Positions 1 to 8,596 of a DNA stretch of 64,000 nt are shown here, in pieces; position 1 is the first letter of the stretch, and each line of letters opens with the position of its first letter. The notes beneath the pieces are model-generated. The model made no database searches and was not told where the DNA came from. It saw only the letters and a list, made by a program, of their open reading frames with translations. The position numbers were made by a program, and so were the translations under genes. The DNA is from Bacteroidota bacterium. GTDB taxonomy: Bacteria; Bacteroidota; Bacteroidia; Chitinophagales; Chitinophagaceae. The DNA is taken from the NCBI GenBank assembly GCA_023418315.1, contig JAEZZY010000019.1, forward strand, positions 1 to 64,000, written 5' to 3'.

Positions 1-105
1 AAACAAATCATCTCCGGTACATTTTGGTTTGACGCGGTGGATACCGCAACCGGCAAGGTGGTACAAGTGCGGGACGGTCGTTTTGATGTACAGTTTACCT
101 ACTGA
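1..105 (+). CDS. 3' end of a lipoprotein-family gene (partial)
   Basis: Only the last 34 codons are inside the window, reading in frame 1 to the TGA at 103-105. The residues (…SGTFWFDAVDT…VQVRDGRFDVQFTY) are almost identical to the C-terminus of the next gene (146-686), so this is its upstream tandem paralogue. The family looks like the small secreted lipoproteins common in Bacteroidota, with a C-terminal beta-strand motif of the type G-T-F-W-F-D…V-R-D-G-R-F-D-V; the function is unknown. The start and signal peptide lie outside the window, so nothing can be said about its integrity. Confidence 0.75.
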   Translation, partial: KQIISGTFWFDAVDTATGKVVQVRDGRFDVQFTY

Positions 106-145
106 TTCTTTTATTCTTAAACTTGTACTTGAAATCTTCCTTTCT

Positions 146-686
146 ATGAACCGTTATTTATTCCTTGCCGCATTTATGATCTTGCTTGCTGTTTCCTGTA
201 AGAAAAAAGAAAGCAGCAACCCGAAAGATGATTTACCGCCTATTACCCATACCGGCGCTAATACCTTTGGCTGCTTAGTGGACGGCAAGCTGTTTAAACC
301 GAAAAAAAAAGATTGGTTCTCTTTCCGTAATTCTCCAATGCAATTATCAGTATTTTAAAGAACAGCATCATTTTTTATTGGCTGCTCATGATAGAATAGG
401 CACTACTTCCGTTTCCTTCGGAATGGTAGGGACTCCTATCTCATCTGATACTATTATTCATTATTCTTATCCCGGTTCAGGGGAAATGTCAGCAGGCTGT
501 GGCGAAACTTTGTGGCTCAGATATGAATTTCAAACCAATGATACTTCTCCTGGTGAATTCAAAATAGAATATTTTGACAGCTTTAAACAAATCATCGCCG
601 GTACTTTCTGGTTTGACGCCTATGATACCTCCGGAAAATTAGTACAAGTGCGGGACGGCCGCTTTGATGTACAGTTTACCTACTGA
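146..686 (+). pseudogene. Frameshifted small lipoprotein, tandem paralogue of the preceding gene
   Basis: The reading starts at ATG 146 with a lipoprotein signal peptide (MNRYLFLAAF…LLAVSC, lipid-anchor Cys at about residue 18) followed by KKKESSNP. It continues through a G-C-L-V-D-G-K-L-F-K-P motif typical of these secreted lipoproteins and stops at 358. The other half is open in another frame from upstream of about 339 (QCNYQYFKEQ…) to 686, ending GTFWFDAYDT…VRDGRFDVQFTY. A single-base indel near 330-341, where the frames abut (NSP / QCNYQYF), would restore one protein of about 180 aa. It is either a recent pseudogene or a sequencing error. It stands in direct repeat with the gene at 1-105. 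The function is unknown. Confidence 0.7.
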
Positions 687-741
687 TTACTTTTCATTTC
701 CCCACAATCCTATAAAACCCCACAAACTCATACTTCAATAA

Positions 742-780
742 AAAAAATGTCAGGCTTATCACCTGACATTTTCTTTTTTA
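742..780. terminator. Rho-independent terminator, probably bidirectional
   Basis: The 9-bp stem AATGTCAGG (746-754) / CCTGACATT (762-770) has a 7-nt loop, with an A-run on its left and a T-rich run on its right. It sits between two convergent genes and can end transcription of both the lipoprotein gene and pckA. Confidence 0.8.
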
Positions 781-796
781 CCGGAAGGGAAATCAC

Positions 797-2410
797 CTAT
801 GCGGTTTCCATTACTTTGGGTGCAGCGCTGCGAATTTCTTCGTTTGCCTGATCGGCATATTTCTCGAAGTTTTTCACAAACAACTGAGCCAGTTCGTTCG
901 CTTTCTTGTCGTAAGTTTCTTTATCCGCCCATGTATCGCGTGGGTTAAGGATATCGGAGGGTACGTTAGGGCAAGATTTCGGCATCAGCACACCAAATAC
1001 GCTATGCGGCACATATTCCACGTTGTCCAATTCGCCGTTCATGGCAGCGGTAATCATAGCACGTGTATATTTCAAATTCATGCGGCTGCCGGTTCCGTAA
1101 GCGCCACCGCTCCATCCGGTATTAATCAACCAAACATTCACATCGGTATGTTGTTCTAATTTTTTACCCAGCAATTCGGCATATTTTGTAGGATGCAAGG
1201 GTAAGAACACGCGACCAAAGCAAGCGGAGAAGGTTGTTTGCGGTTCGGTAACTCCTACTTCCGTACCGGCTACCTTAGCGGTATAGCCGGAGATAAAGTG
1301 GTACATAGCCTGCGCCTTTGTGAGCTTGCTGATAGGAGGAAGAATGCCGAAGGCATCGCAGGTAAGGAAAAATATATTTTTAGGATCGCCTCCGTAAGAA
1401 GGTTCTTTCGCATTCGGGATGTGATAGATAGGATAAGCGGCGCGGGTGTTTTCGGTGATGCTGCCATCCTTGTAATCCACTTCTTTAGTGCCTTCTTTGA
1501 ATTTGATATTTTCAAGAATGGTATTCGGCTTAATAGCGGCGAAGATTTGCGGTTCTTTTTCAGCAGAAAGGTCAATGACTTTCGCATAGCAGCCACCTTC
1601 AAAATTGAATACAGAGCCGTCAGCCCATCCGTGTTCATCATCACCGATAAGGGCGCGGTGAGGGTCTGCGGAAAGTGTGGTTTTGCCGGTACCTGAAAGA
1701 CCGAAGAACAATGCCACATCACCGTCTTTACCTTCATTGGCAGAGCAGTGCATGCTCAGCACGTTGCGGTCATGCGGTAATACATAGTTGAGCACACCGA
1801 AGATGCCTTTTTTCATTTCGCCGGTATAGGCAGAGCCACCGATAAGGATGATTTTGCGGGTAAAATTCACCATGGTGAAATTGCCCTGACGCGTGCCATC
1901 TATAGCAGGATCTGCCAGAAATTCGGGCGCTTGTAAAATCAGCCATTCAGGTGTTTGAGCGTTCAGTTCTTCTTCGGTAGGGCGCAAAAACAACTCGTAG
2001 CAAAAAAGATTCGCCCATGGGGTTTCATTGACTACACGTATATTCAGGCGATACTTAGGGTCTGCACAAGCATAGGCATCACGCACCCATACTTCTTTAC
2101 CTTTAAAATAAGCACATACCTTGTCATAGAGTTTGTCGAAAACTTCCGGCGTTACAGGGATATTAATATCACCCCAATCCACACTATTTTCTGTTTTCGC
2201 ATCTTTCACGGTGAATTTATCTTTCGGGGAGCGCCCGGTAAACTTGCCGGTGCTGACGCAAAGCGCGCCTGTATCGTTCAGTTCGCCCTGACCCAGTTCA
2301 AGGCTTTTGGTTACTAATTCTTCGGGGGAAAGATTCCAATGAGCGATGGCTACATCAAGACCCATATCCGCGAGGTTTGCTGATGGGTTTTTCTTACCAA
2401 ATTCCTGCAT
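797..2410 (-). CDS. pckA: Phosphoenolpyruvate carboxykinase (ATP)
   Basis: Cytosolic gluconeogenic enzyme converting oxaloacetate plus ATP to phosphoenolpyruvate, CO2 and ADP. The 537-aa length is normal for the ATP-type family. Visible motifs are the substrate-binding GRSPKDKF (59-66), the P-loop kinase-1a motif GLSGTGKTT (237-245), the metal/kinase-2 motif LIGDDEHGW (254-262) and the following EGGCYAK (271-277). The start is ATG 2410; a TAnnTTTG -7 element lies 39 nt upstream (2449-2456). It is a monocistronic gene convergent with the lipoprotein gene, with a shared terminator at 742-780. Nothing is missing or odd. Confidence 0.97.
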   Translation of the reverse strand: MQEFGKKNPSANLADMGLDVAIAHWNLSPEELVTKSLELGQGELNDTGALCVSTGKFTGRSPKDKFTVKDAKTENSVDWGDINIPVTPEVFDKLYDKVCAYFKGKEVWVRDAYACADPKYRLNIRVVNETPWANLFCYELFLRPTEEELNAQTPEWLILQAPEFLADPAIDGTRQGNFTMVNFTRKIILIGGSAYTGEMKKGIFGVLNYVLPHDRNVLSMHCSANEGKDGDVALFFGLSGTGKTTLSADPHRALIGDDEHGWADGSVFNFEGGCYAKVIDLSAEKEPQIFAAIKPNTILENIKFKEGTKEVDYKDGSITENTRAAYPIYHIPNAKEPSYGGDPKNIFFLTCDAFGILPPISKLTKAQAMYHFISGYTAKVAGTEVGVTEPQTTFSACFGRVFLPLHPTKYAELLGKKLEQHTDVNVWLINTGWSGGAYGTGSRMNLKYTRAMITAAMNGELDNVEYVPHSVFGVLMPKSCPNVPSDILNPRDTWADKETYDKKANELAQLFVKNFEKYADQANEEIRSAAPKVMETA

Positions 2411-2448
2411 GTTTATTTGCTTTTGTGAGAGAAAAAATTTTTAGACGG

Positions 2449-2456
2449 CAAAATTA
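2449..2456 (-). promoter_or_regulatory. -7 promoter element of pckA
   Basis: The minus strand reads TAATTTTG, an exact match to the Bacteroidota -7 consensus TAnnTTTG, 39 nt upstream of the pckA start. No convincing -33 TTG box was identified. Confidence 0.5.
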
Positions 2457-2658
2457 GTATTAAATAACTATTAAATGCAGAGGAAAATTGTAAACAAGTT
2501 GTTTTTGTATAATATGCTTGACGAAAATTCAGCTCAGAACATTTCTTTAAAAAAGGCTATTCTAAAACGTCAATGCTCATTCATCTGTTACCTTATTTGA
2601 AGGTTTTTATTTCGGCTTACCGTATTCATACCTTATACTATTGGTTACCGTTTTGTGG

Positions 2659-3939
2659 CTAATTCTCGCTGTTTTTTTTGATTATCCCCAATCCTATAGC
2701 ACACTCTAAACAGCGTTTTCGGCTGCAATAATGATGGTATAATTGTATCAGCGCCTGCGATTGTGCGGCATTCGCAGCCATCCATCCATTCTCGTTCCAT
2801 AGGGAAATGATGTTGTTACGCTCGGGCGGCACATGGGTCAAAAGTTGTAACGCATTTTCTTGTTCGTGAAAATTATCTTGCCTATGGGCAAATAAAAAAC
2901 GCAACGGCGCTACCGTGTTTATTAGGATATTATCTACGGAGGAAATGCCAAGTTTTTTCTTCAACGGTTTGGGTTGTGCTTCGCCAAAGCGATAATGATT
3001 ATCCCAATACGCACTTGCCGTTACGTTCAGCAATTTTCTTAATTCATCCGGTGTGTTGCTTTCGATGATTTGCGAAAACAGATGCAGGGATTGATGAATC
3101 AACACTGCGAATTGCGCAATGCGGAGGGTTGGAAAATTTGCCGGACGCAAACGGAGGAATTTCCAACGATGTTTTTCCAGGGGATGAAGTCCGTATTTTT
3201 TTTGCAGAAAAGCATATTCTTTTTGAAGCTGCAAGGGATATTCTTCTGTAAAATCTTCATCCAAAAATCCTGCTTGTCCAAATAATAATGCTTCAATTTG
3301 CAATAGGCTGTGTTTGTGCTTTGCAAAAAGATTCACCGGAAGGCTTTTTGCGAGTTGTAATAAAGGAGCAGCATTTATTTTAAAACCGAAATTGACGGCA
3401 AGGCGCAAGTAAAGCAGATTATGCCAATCCCCGGCGTTGCGGTGCAGCTCATCTTCCCAATCGTTTAATTTTTGCTCCCACCGCTCAGCCAGCATTCTAT
3501 TGAGCAGACTTTCTTTAATCAGGTCGTTTATAAAAGGCAATTGCGAGGCACAAGGTATATGCCGGGAGGTATGCAGCAAATCGGTATAGCGCTCCAATAC
3601 ATAGCCGGGAATATGCGATTGTAACACGAGCTTGGGGAAGCTGTGTGTCGCATCCTCGGCATCATCTTCATACACCACATGCAGGATAAGGTTTCGATAT
3701 GCTTTATCGTGCTGATGTTGATGGCGGTGCCAATCGGAGGTGCGCAGGTGCAGTTCTACATTTCCCACGAAGGTGGTTCTACCTATTTTTATTCTGGCTT
3801 CTTCAAAATCGGGGCCGGCATTTTTATTGAGTTTGCCGGGGTGAATGACCGTAAGGCTTTCGCCGGATGTGGTTTGCAGGTTTACGGGATGATACAAGCT
3901 ATATTGCCAGATGAATTGCAGCAAATCTTCACTAATCAT
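2659..3939 (-). CDS. DUF2851 family protein
   Basis: A 426-aa protein with the hallmark start of DUF2851: MISEDLLQFIWQY…, then P-G-x-L-N-x-N-A-G-P-D-F and the segment VGNVELHLRTSDWHRHQH. The C-terminus carries CSRKRCLECAIGLG, a Cys cluster conserved in the family. DUF2851 proteins are cytosolic, nearly restricted to Bacteroidota, and have no established function. No signal peptide or membrane segment is visible. The gene is monocistronic, with a -7 element 28 nt upstream (3967-3974). The family call is firm; no activity is proposed. Confidence 0.9.
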   Translation of the reverse strand: MISEDLLQFIWQYSLYHPVNLQTTSGESLTVIHPGKLNKNAGPDFEEARIKIGRTTFVGNVELHLRTSDWHRHQHQHDKAYRNLILHVVYEDDAEDATHSFPKLVLQSHIPGYVLERYTDLLHTSRHIPCASQLPFINDLIKESLLNRMLAERWEQKLNDWEDELHRNAGDWHNLLYLRLAVNFGFKINAAPLLQLAKSLPVNLFAKHKHSLLQIEALLFGQAGFLDEDFTEEYPLQLQKEYAFLQKKYGLHPLEKHRWKFLRLRPANFPTLRIAQFAVLIHQSLHLFSQIIESNTPDELRKLLNVTASAYWDNHYRFGEAQPKPLKKKLGISSVDNILINTVAPLRFLFAHRQDNFHEQENALQLLTHVPPERNNIISLWNENGWMAANAAQSQALIQLYHHYCSRKRCLECAIGLGIIKKNSEN

Positions 3940-3966
3940 AGACAGGGAGTTGAGGGTTCAAATAGT

Positions 3967-3974
3967 CAAATTTA
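3967..3974 (-). promoter_or_regulatory. -7 promoter element of the DUF2851 gene
   Basis: The minus strand reads TAAATTTG, matching TAnnTTTG, 28 nt from the start codon at 3939. Confidence 0.45.
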
Positions 3975-4055
3975 AAAGAGTAAGTCGAAAATCGAAGGAC
4001 GAAAATTCCAAGTAGGAATTTCACCATTCAAAATCCGGAATCTCCTATATCCGGT

Positions 4056-4526
4056 TCATTTTTTCTTGGCAGGGGTTTTCAGGTTTGCTTCATAGAGCGT
4101 TATCCAATCGTTTACCGTCATTTTTTTTACCAGTTTTTCGATGAGTTCATAGGGTATATCGTTCATTTTTTTAAAGCGGATACAGCTTTTCCCCATGTCT
4201 AATTTGGAAGTACTGTGTTTGGGATATTCCCCTATAAACCAGTCGGATAATTCCTTATCCGCATATAAGCCCATGTGGTAAAAGCTCACGAAATTTTTTT
4301 GCGAAGCCATACCCATAAACGGCAGCGGCTGCTTAGGATCGCAATGATAACCCGCAGGATAAAGGGTGTGTGGCACTACATAGCCCATCATCCCGTAACC
4401 CATAGCCGGCGCAAAACCTTTAGGTAGATTTTTAGTGATGAGCCGGTGCAGTTTGGTGATGACTTCTTTTCTGTCGTCCGGCAGCGATGCGATGTACTCT
4501 TCTATGGTAGCAGCTTTTGAGGTCAT
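4056..4526 (-). CDS. DUF1801 (YdhG-like) protein
   Basis: A 156-aa soluble protein of the DUF1801/YdhG-like fold, recognised from the N-terminal IEEYIASLPDDRKEVITKLH helix, the central GYGMMGYVVPHTLYP and the stretch SFYHMGLYADKEL. Homologues are small alpha/beta proteins resembling iron-chaperone frataxin-like folds; no activity is established for this branch. It is convergent with nothing and lies 35 bp downstream of the pyrF stop on the same strand, so it may be co-transcribed with pyrF. The Lys-rich tail (TPAKKK) is unremarkable. Confidence 0.85.
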   Translation of the reverse strand: MTSKAATIEEYIASLPDDRKEVITKLHRLITKNLPKGFAPAMGYGMMGYVVPHTLYPAGYHCDPKQPLPFMGMASQKNFVSFYHMGLYADKELSDWFIGEYPKHSTSKLDMGKSCIRFKKMNDIPYELIEKLVKKMTVNDWITLYEANLKTPAKKK

Positions 4527-4561
4527 TGTTTAGAAAATTTCAAAATCATATGTTTGAAAAA

Positions 4562-5362
4562 TTACAAAAATCTTCCCATCTCTTGTTGATAATTCTTCGC
4601 TTCCTGATGGGCTTTTTCTGCAAAATCTTCGCCTTTTCCGGCATAGATAATTCCACGGGATACGTTGATCAAGATGCCCGCATCCCCATTGAGCGCATGG
4701 GTGCAAACCGTAGCCACATCGCCGCCTTGCGCTCCTACGCCGGGTATCAAAAAGAAATGGTCGGGACAAATCGCACGCACATTTTTTAGCTGTTCGCCTT
4801 GGGTAGCACCTACTACAAACATCAGGTTTTCCTTCGTTCCCCACTCCATTACTTTTTTAAACACACGTTCATAAAGGCGTTCATCCCCTATATGTTGCAA
4901 CTGAAAATCATGACTGCCTTTATTAGAAGTCAGTCCTAATACAATGGTCCATTTATCCTCAAACTGCAAAAAAGGTTTCACGCTGTCTTCGCCCATATAG
5001 GGAGCCACGGTTACGCTGTCGTAGGGATAGGTTTCAAAGAAAGTGCGGGCATATTGCTCGGAGGTATTGCCTATGTCGCCGCGTTTTGCATCGGCTATAG
5101 TAAAAATATTTTCAGGAATATAGGCTCTTGTTTGCTCCATGGTTTCCCATCCTTTGATGCCTTGCGCTTCATAAAAAGCAGTATTGATTTTGTAGGCTAC
5201 CGCAAAATCTTTTGTAGCATCTATGATGGCTTTATTAAAAGCTAAGACCGGATTTTCCTCCTTCAACAAATGTGGTGGAATTTTTTTCAAATCGGCATCC
5301 AATCCTACACAGAGCGTAGATTTTTTAGCACGTATATTTTCGATTAACGTTTTGCGGTTCAT
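4562..5362 (-). CDS. pyrF: Orotidine 5'-phosphate decarboxylase (type 2)
   Basis: Final step of UMP synthesis: decarboxylation of orotidine monophosphate, cytosolic. The 266-aa length fits the long subfamily 2. Counting from ATG 5362, the catalytic signature [11 protein letters not shown] holds Asp91, Lys93 and Asp96, with Lys58 in VAYKIN and the phosphate-binding [10 protein letters not shown] loop near the C-terminus. A longer reading to a TTG at 5386 exists, but its first codons overlap the TAnnTTTG promoter box (5384-5391), so ATG 5362 ([10 protein letters not shown]) is the better start. The DUF1801 gene follows closely on the same strand. Confidence 0.95.
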   Translation of the reverse strand: MNRKTLIENIRAKKSTLCVGLDADLKKIPPHLLKEENPVLAFNKAIIDATKDFAVAYKINTAFYEAQGIKGWETMEQTRAYIPENIFTIADAKRGDIGNTSEQYARTFFETYPYDSVTVAPYMGEDSVKPFLQFEDKWTIVLGLTSNKGSHDFQLQHIGDERLYERVFKKVMEWGTKENLMFVVGATQGEQLKNVRAICPDHFFLIPGVGAQGGDVATVCTHALNGDAGILINVSRGIIYAGKGEDFAEKAHQEAKNYQQEMGRFL

Positions 5363-5383
5363 AATAACAAATAGGCTATGCGG

Positions 5384-5391
5384 CAAATGTA
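5384..5391 (-). promoter_or_regulatory. -7 promoter element of pyrF
   Basis: The minus strand reads TACATTTG (TAnnTTTG), 22 nt upstream of the ATG at 5362. Its position rules out the longer TTG-initiated reading. Confidence 0.55.
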
Positions 5392-5507
5392 AAAAAATGG
5401 CGGGGTTATAGGACGCTGTAGCCGGTTTTTGGCAGGCAGTTTAAATCATTTTAGAAAGTTTAAACAAGTTCCTTCAGAAAAATTGATGGTTTCGTATAAA
5501 CATCTCC

Positions 5508-5515
5508 TAAGTTTG
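5508..5515 (+). promoter_or_regulatory. -7 promoter element of the threonine dehydrogenase gene
   Basis: TAAGTTTG matches TAnnTTTG. A TTG trinucleotide about 22 nt further upstream (near 5483) could serve as the -33 box. The start codon is 43 nt downstream. Confidence 0.5.
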
Positions 5516-5557
5516 TATCTTGTTTTTTAAACGATAAATATTCATCTTATCAAAATC

Positions 5558-6496
5558 ATGCAAAAAGAACGCATACTCATTATAGGCGCTGGTGGACAAA
5601 TAGGTGTAGAGCTGACGTTGGCTTTAAGAAAATTATATGGTACGGATAATGTAATCGCTTCGGATATTCGTGAAGAACACCCTTTGCTGCAAGACGGTCC
5701 GTTTCGGCATTTGAATGCTATGGATTCTTTTCGTATGCTGGAAATTGTGAAGAAAGAAAAAATCACCCAAATATATCATCTGGCTGCCTTGCTTTCTGCC
5801 ACCGGGGAAAAAGACCCTAAGCGCGCCTGGGACATTAATATGCAAAGCCTGCTGCAAGTGCTGGAACTTGGGGTGCAAGAAAAACTGACTAAAATATACT
5901 GGCCAAGTTCCATCGCTGTTTTCGGGCATACCACGCCAAAGCAAGCTACTCCGCAGCAAACGGTGGTAGAGCCGCAAACGGTTTACGGCATCAGCAAATA
6001 CGCCGGTGAGCTGTGGTGTCAGTATTATTATAATCGCTGGGGGCTGGATGTAAGAAGCCTGCGTTACCCCGGCTTGATCAGTTGGAAATCAGAACCCGGC
6101 GGCGGCACTACCGACTATGCGGTGGAAATATATCATGAAGCATTGAAGCATAAAAAATATACTTCCTTCTTAGATAAAGGAACGTACTTGCCTATGATGT
6201 ATATGGATGATGCCATACGCGGCACGATAGAACTGATGGAAGCGCCCGCTGAAAAATTAAAAACACGCATGTCCTACAACATCTCCGCAATGAGCTTCGC
6301 ACCCGAAGAAATAGCGGCGAGCATACAGAAATTCATTCCGGATTTTACCCTTTCTTACCAGCCGGATTTCCGCCAAAAAATAGCCGACGGATGGCCGCAG
6401 AGCATCGACGACAGCGCCGCCCGCCGGCAATGGGGATGGAAACATGAATTTGACCTGGATAAAATGACGAAGGAAATGCTGGAAAATCTGAAATGA
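5558..6496 (+). CDS. L-threonine 3-dehydrogenase, SDR (epimerase-like) type
   Basis: A 312-aa extended short-chain dehydrogenase. It has a Rossmann motif GAGGQIG (10-16), an acidic residue Asp36 after beta-2 indicating NAD preference, and the catalytic Tyr143-x3-Lys147 in VYGISK. The diagnostic block RYPGLISWKSEPGGGTTDYA and the later LPMMYMDDAI are those of the UDP-galactose-epimerase-like L-threonine dehydrogenases known from Bacteroidota. Predicted reaction: L-threonine + NAD+ to 2-amino-3-ketobutyrate + NADH, usually followed by the Kbl ligase, which is not encoded here. The gene stands alone, divergent from pyrF. A generic NAD-dependent epimerase is the fallback call. Confidence 0.88.
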   Translation: MQKERILIIGAGGQIGVELTLALRKLYGTDNVIASDIREEHPLLQDGPFRHLNAMDSFRMLEIVKKEKITQIYHLAALLSATGEKDPKRAWDINMQSLLQVLELGVQEKLTKIYWPSSIAVFGHTTPKQATPQQTVVEPQTVYGISKYAGELWCQYYYNRWGLDVRSLRYPGLISWKSEPGGGTTDYAVEIYHEALKHKKYTSFLDKGTYLPMMYMDDAIRGTIELMEAPAEKLKTRMSYNISAMSFAPEEIAASIQKFIPDFTLSYQPDFRQKIADGWPQSIDDSAARRQWGWKHEFDLDKMTKEMLENLK

Positions 6497-6520
6497 TTTT
6501 TTTGATGAAAATATAGGAAA

Positions 6521-6647
6521 TCATCGTAGAATAGGTTTGGGTTGTGCAAACAATTGTCTTGCTCCAAAAACAGATTGCAGCACTTCTATCCAATTCTTGG
6601 TGGTTAAAAGCTTTTTCAAATATCTTATGTAAGGTTGCTCTGTCCAT
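6521..6647 (-). pseudogene. N-terminal remnant of a restriction-modification methylase-like gene
   Basis: ATG 6647 overlaps the stop of the upstream DUF1016 gene (TAATG), the usual sign of translational coupling. The reading MDRATLHKIFEKAF is followed, after a one-base frame change near 6605-6612, by KNWIEVLQSVFGARQLFAQ and a PKPI motif, then a TGA at 6521. This resembles the N-terminus of Eco57I-like type IIG restriction-methylase proteins found next to DUF1016 genes, but no catalytic domain remains. The family call is by recognition only. The rest of the gene is gone and the neighbouring L-threonine dehydrogenase gene begins its 3' end immediately beyond. Confidence 0.4.
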
Positions 6648-7694
6648 TATTCAGTTTTATTTTGGTGATTTTGTTTTGCGATAGCAATCGCTTTTTGCAA
6701 TTTTTCGCTCAGTATTTTTTTGTCAGGCAATTGTGTAAAATATTGTGCAACTCTGATATTGCCGTCTTCCAACATCAGATATTCAATATGTTCGGTATTT
6801 CCTTCACTGCAAAGTATCAAGCCAATAGGCGATTCTTCGCCCTCTTTTCGTTCGTTTTTATTGAGATAACGTAAGTAGAGCAACATTTGTCCTTCGTGTT
6901 CAGGCTTAAATTTTCCCAATTTCAGGTCAATGGCAACCAATCTACGCAAACCTCTATGAAAAAAAAGTAAATCAATACGATAATCAACCGCATCTACGGT
7001 AATACGCTTTTGACGGTCGAGGAAAGCAAAATCATTGCCCATTTCTTTCAGAAACGATTGCAGATTTATAAGTATGGCATCTTCCAGATCTTTTTCAGAA
7101 TAGACATCGGTCAGTCCGAGCACATCTAAAAATAGCTGCTGCGAAAAACCACATCAGGCGAAAGTGTATTGGTTTCTTTTATTTGTTGGAGTTCTTGTTT
7201 TATCAGATTTTCGGGCTTTTTGCTCAATGCAGTACGTTCATAAAGCATTTGATTGATTTTTTCATCTAATGTGCGGGTATCCCAATGCTCCAATCGGGTC
7301 ATCTCCATATAGAATGAGCGTTTCAGCTCATCGTCAATAAACATTATAGAACGTAGATGTGTCCAAGACAATTGGGTACGCACTGCGTATCCAATTTCTT
7401 CTTCGGAGAAAATATACGCACTGCGTATACAATGCAGCAATTTTCGGTCGCTCCAACCTTTTCCATAGCGTTCGGTTAATTTTGTGGCTAAACTCTTAAC
7501 AACCTGCTTGCCATATTCCGAACGTTGGTTAAAAAGTATATCTTCTTTTATTCGCTTGCCAATATGCCAATTCATGTAACAGACTTCGGCATTTACCGTA
7601 GTGGCAATCCGTTGACGGCTTCCTTCTATAATTCCGCAGACATCGGTAAATAATTATTGTCCTGATCACGAATAAGTATATTTTTATCTTTCAT
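6647..7694 (-). pseudogene. DUF1016 / YhcG-type PD-(D/E)XK nuclease, broken by two frameshifts
   Basis: Three reading frames together give a normal YhcG-length protein (~349 aa). Piece 1 starts at ATG 7694 (MKDKNILIRDQDNNYLP). Piece 2 reads DVCGIIEGSRQRIATTVN… then YMNWHIGKRI, the conserved DUF1016 N-terminal domain, to a stop at 7126. Piece 3 (7123-6647) has LGLTDVYSEKDLEDAIL, then YRIDLLFFHRGLRRLVAIDL-K, the PDDEXK nuclease core. One lesion is near 7643-7648; the other is a missing base in the A-run at 7128-7132 (…SSYF/LDVLGL). The family is a defence-associated nuclease often beside restriction systems. Both active domains are recognisable, so decay is recent or the breaks are sequencing errors. 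Confidence 0.85.
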
Positions 7695-7695
7695 T

Positions 7696-8056
7696 TTAGC
7701 CGATAAATGTTTCAGTGATGACTATTTCAGGTGTGATATTCAAATCTATATCATTGGTAGAAGATTGATCGTTTTCATCATCATTCAATACATCATATTT
7801 TTTTGCAAGGGCAATAATTAAATTGTCGGCTTGTCCGTACGATGTTTCCTTCTTATCTAATCTTCGTTTCAATTTTCTTATTTTATTAGGTAAAGGGGTA
7901 AATGTCCCCTTATCAATTAAGTCTGCTAATACTTCACAAGCTTTTTTTAGTATCTGCCTTTCTTGTAATTGATTTAAAATCACGCAAAAATTTCTTTGCC
8001 TGTGCTGAAATAGCATCGGCTTTGTCAGTGGTGGTAACTGTATCAGTTATTTTCAT
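7696..8056 (-). pseudogene. Unknown small protein gene, frameshifted
   Basis: It starts at ATG 8056 (MKITDTVTTTDKADAISAQAK), which overlaps the end of the upstream regulator gene. That frame stops at 7934, while the neighbouring frame is open from about 8000 to 7696 (…LQERQILKKACEVLADLID…PEIVITETFIG). A one-base change near the T-run at 7985-8000 would join them into a protein of about 120 aa. It is charged and soluble, with no recognised domain. It ends 2 nt before the DUF1016 start, consistent with an operon. By position it may be an antitoxin-like or accessory protein of the island, but there is no sequence evidence for that. Confidence 0.55.
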
Positions 8057-8246
8057 TTTTAATTTCAATCAATAAATCTTTTACCGAAACATCCAATATT
8101 TTGGCTATGTCATATAATACTTCTAAACGAGGTTGTTGTCTATTCTGAACGTAGCCATTAACAATGTTATAGCTCTTTCCAAGTTACTCCGCAAGCCAAG
8201 TCTGTTTAATGCCCTTTTGTTCCAATATTTCTTTTATTCTATTCAT
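8043..8246 (-). pseudogene. XRE/Cro-family HTH regulator with an in-frame stop
   Basis: ATG 8246 opens a 67-codon frame: MNRIKEILEQKGIKQTWLAE, then TAA at 8186-8184, then LGKSYNIVNGYVQNRQQPRL and a segment ending KILDVSVKDLLIEIKNENN. Ignoring the stop, this is a complete helix-turn-helix of the XRE family (helix 2 KQTWLAEKL-like, recognition helix SYNIVNGYVQ). The stop sits where a Lys codon is expected, so AAA to TAA is the simplest change. The next gene's ATG lies inside its 3' end. It was probably the transcriptional regulator of this defence cassette. Confidence 0.7.
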
Positions 8247-8379
8247 AGATAGCAGCCTTCCCCTGTCATAAAAACAGTTATTCAATATACTGCATTTCGA
8301 TCCAATAACACACTGCTTTTGTGCATAAATTTATGCTTGCTTAACAGTTTTAAAGTACGCATTAAGTTAGGGAATTAAA

Positions 8380-8594
8380 ATGGTAACAGGCGCATCAATA
8401 CAGACAAATGAGAGTGGTATCCGTATCAAAAGAGCTCTTATCGGTTCGGTACTCCCTGAAAAAATTGGAGTTTGATGGAAAAACATATTGAACCACCCGA
8501 ATGAATGTTGTCTCAGATTGTATCTTTCAACTAAACAATGGATTCTCCCAAAATAAAAACAGGAGAAGCGATAATTTTATCACTTCTCCTGTTT
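8380..8594 (+). pseudogene. Recombinase-like C-terminal remnant
   Basis: From 8380 one frame reads …SGIRIKRALIGSVLPEKIGV, stopping at 8475. The next frame continues EFDGKTY, a stop, TTRMNVVSDCIFQLNNG and FSQNKNRR, running into the terminator hairpin of the tRNA. The pattern G-S-x-x-P-E-K-x-x-F-D-G-K-x-Y-x-T-x-R-x-N resembles the extreme C-terminus of Bacteroidota serine recombinases; this is recognition by eye. At least one frameshift and one nonsense codon are present and no catalytic domain remains. Its place beside a tRNA gene suits a decayed integrated element. From 8247 to 8379 nothing else is recognisable. Confidence 0.4.
8557..8594 (-). terminator. Terminator of the tRNA-Arg gene
   Basis: A long inverted repeat, AAACAGGAGAAG…CTTCTCCTGTTT, is followed on the minus strand by a T-rich run. 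It begins 3 nt after the tRNA 3' end, so it ends the tRNA transcript. Confidence 0.8.
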
Positions 8595-8596
8595 AG

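Noticed and set aside
1238..1737. Long open frames on both strands inside pckA
   Set aside because: They overlap the well-conserved kinase core of PEP carboxykinase in other frames and look like codon-bias shadows.
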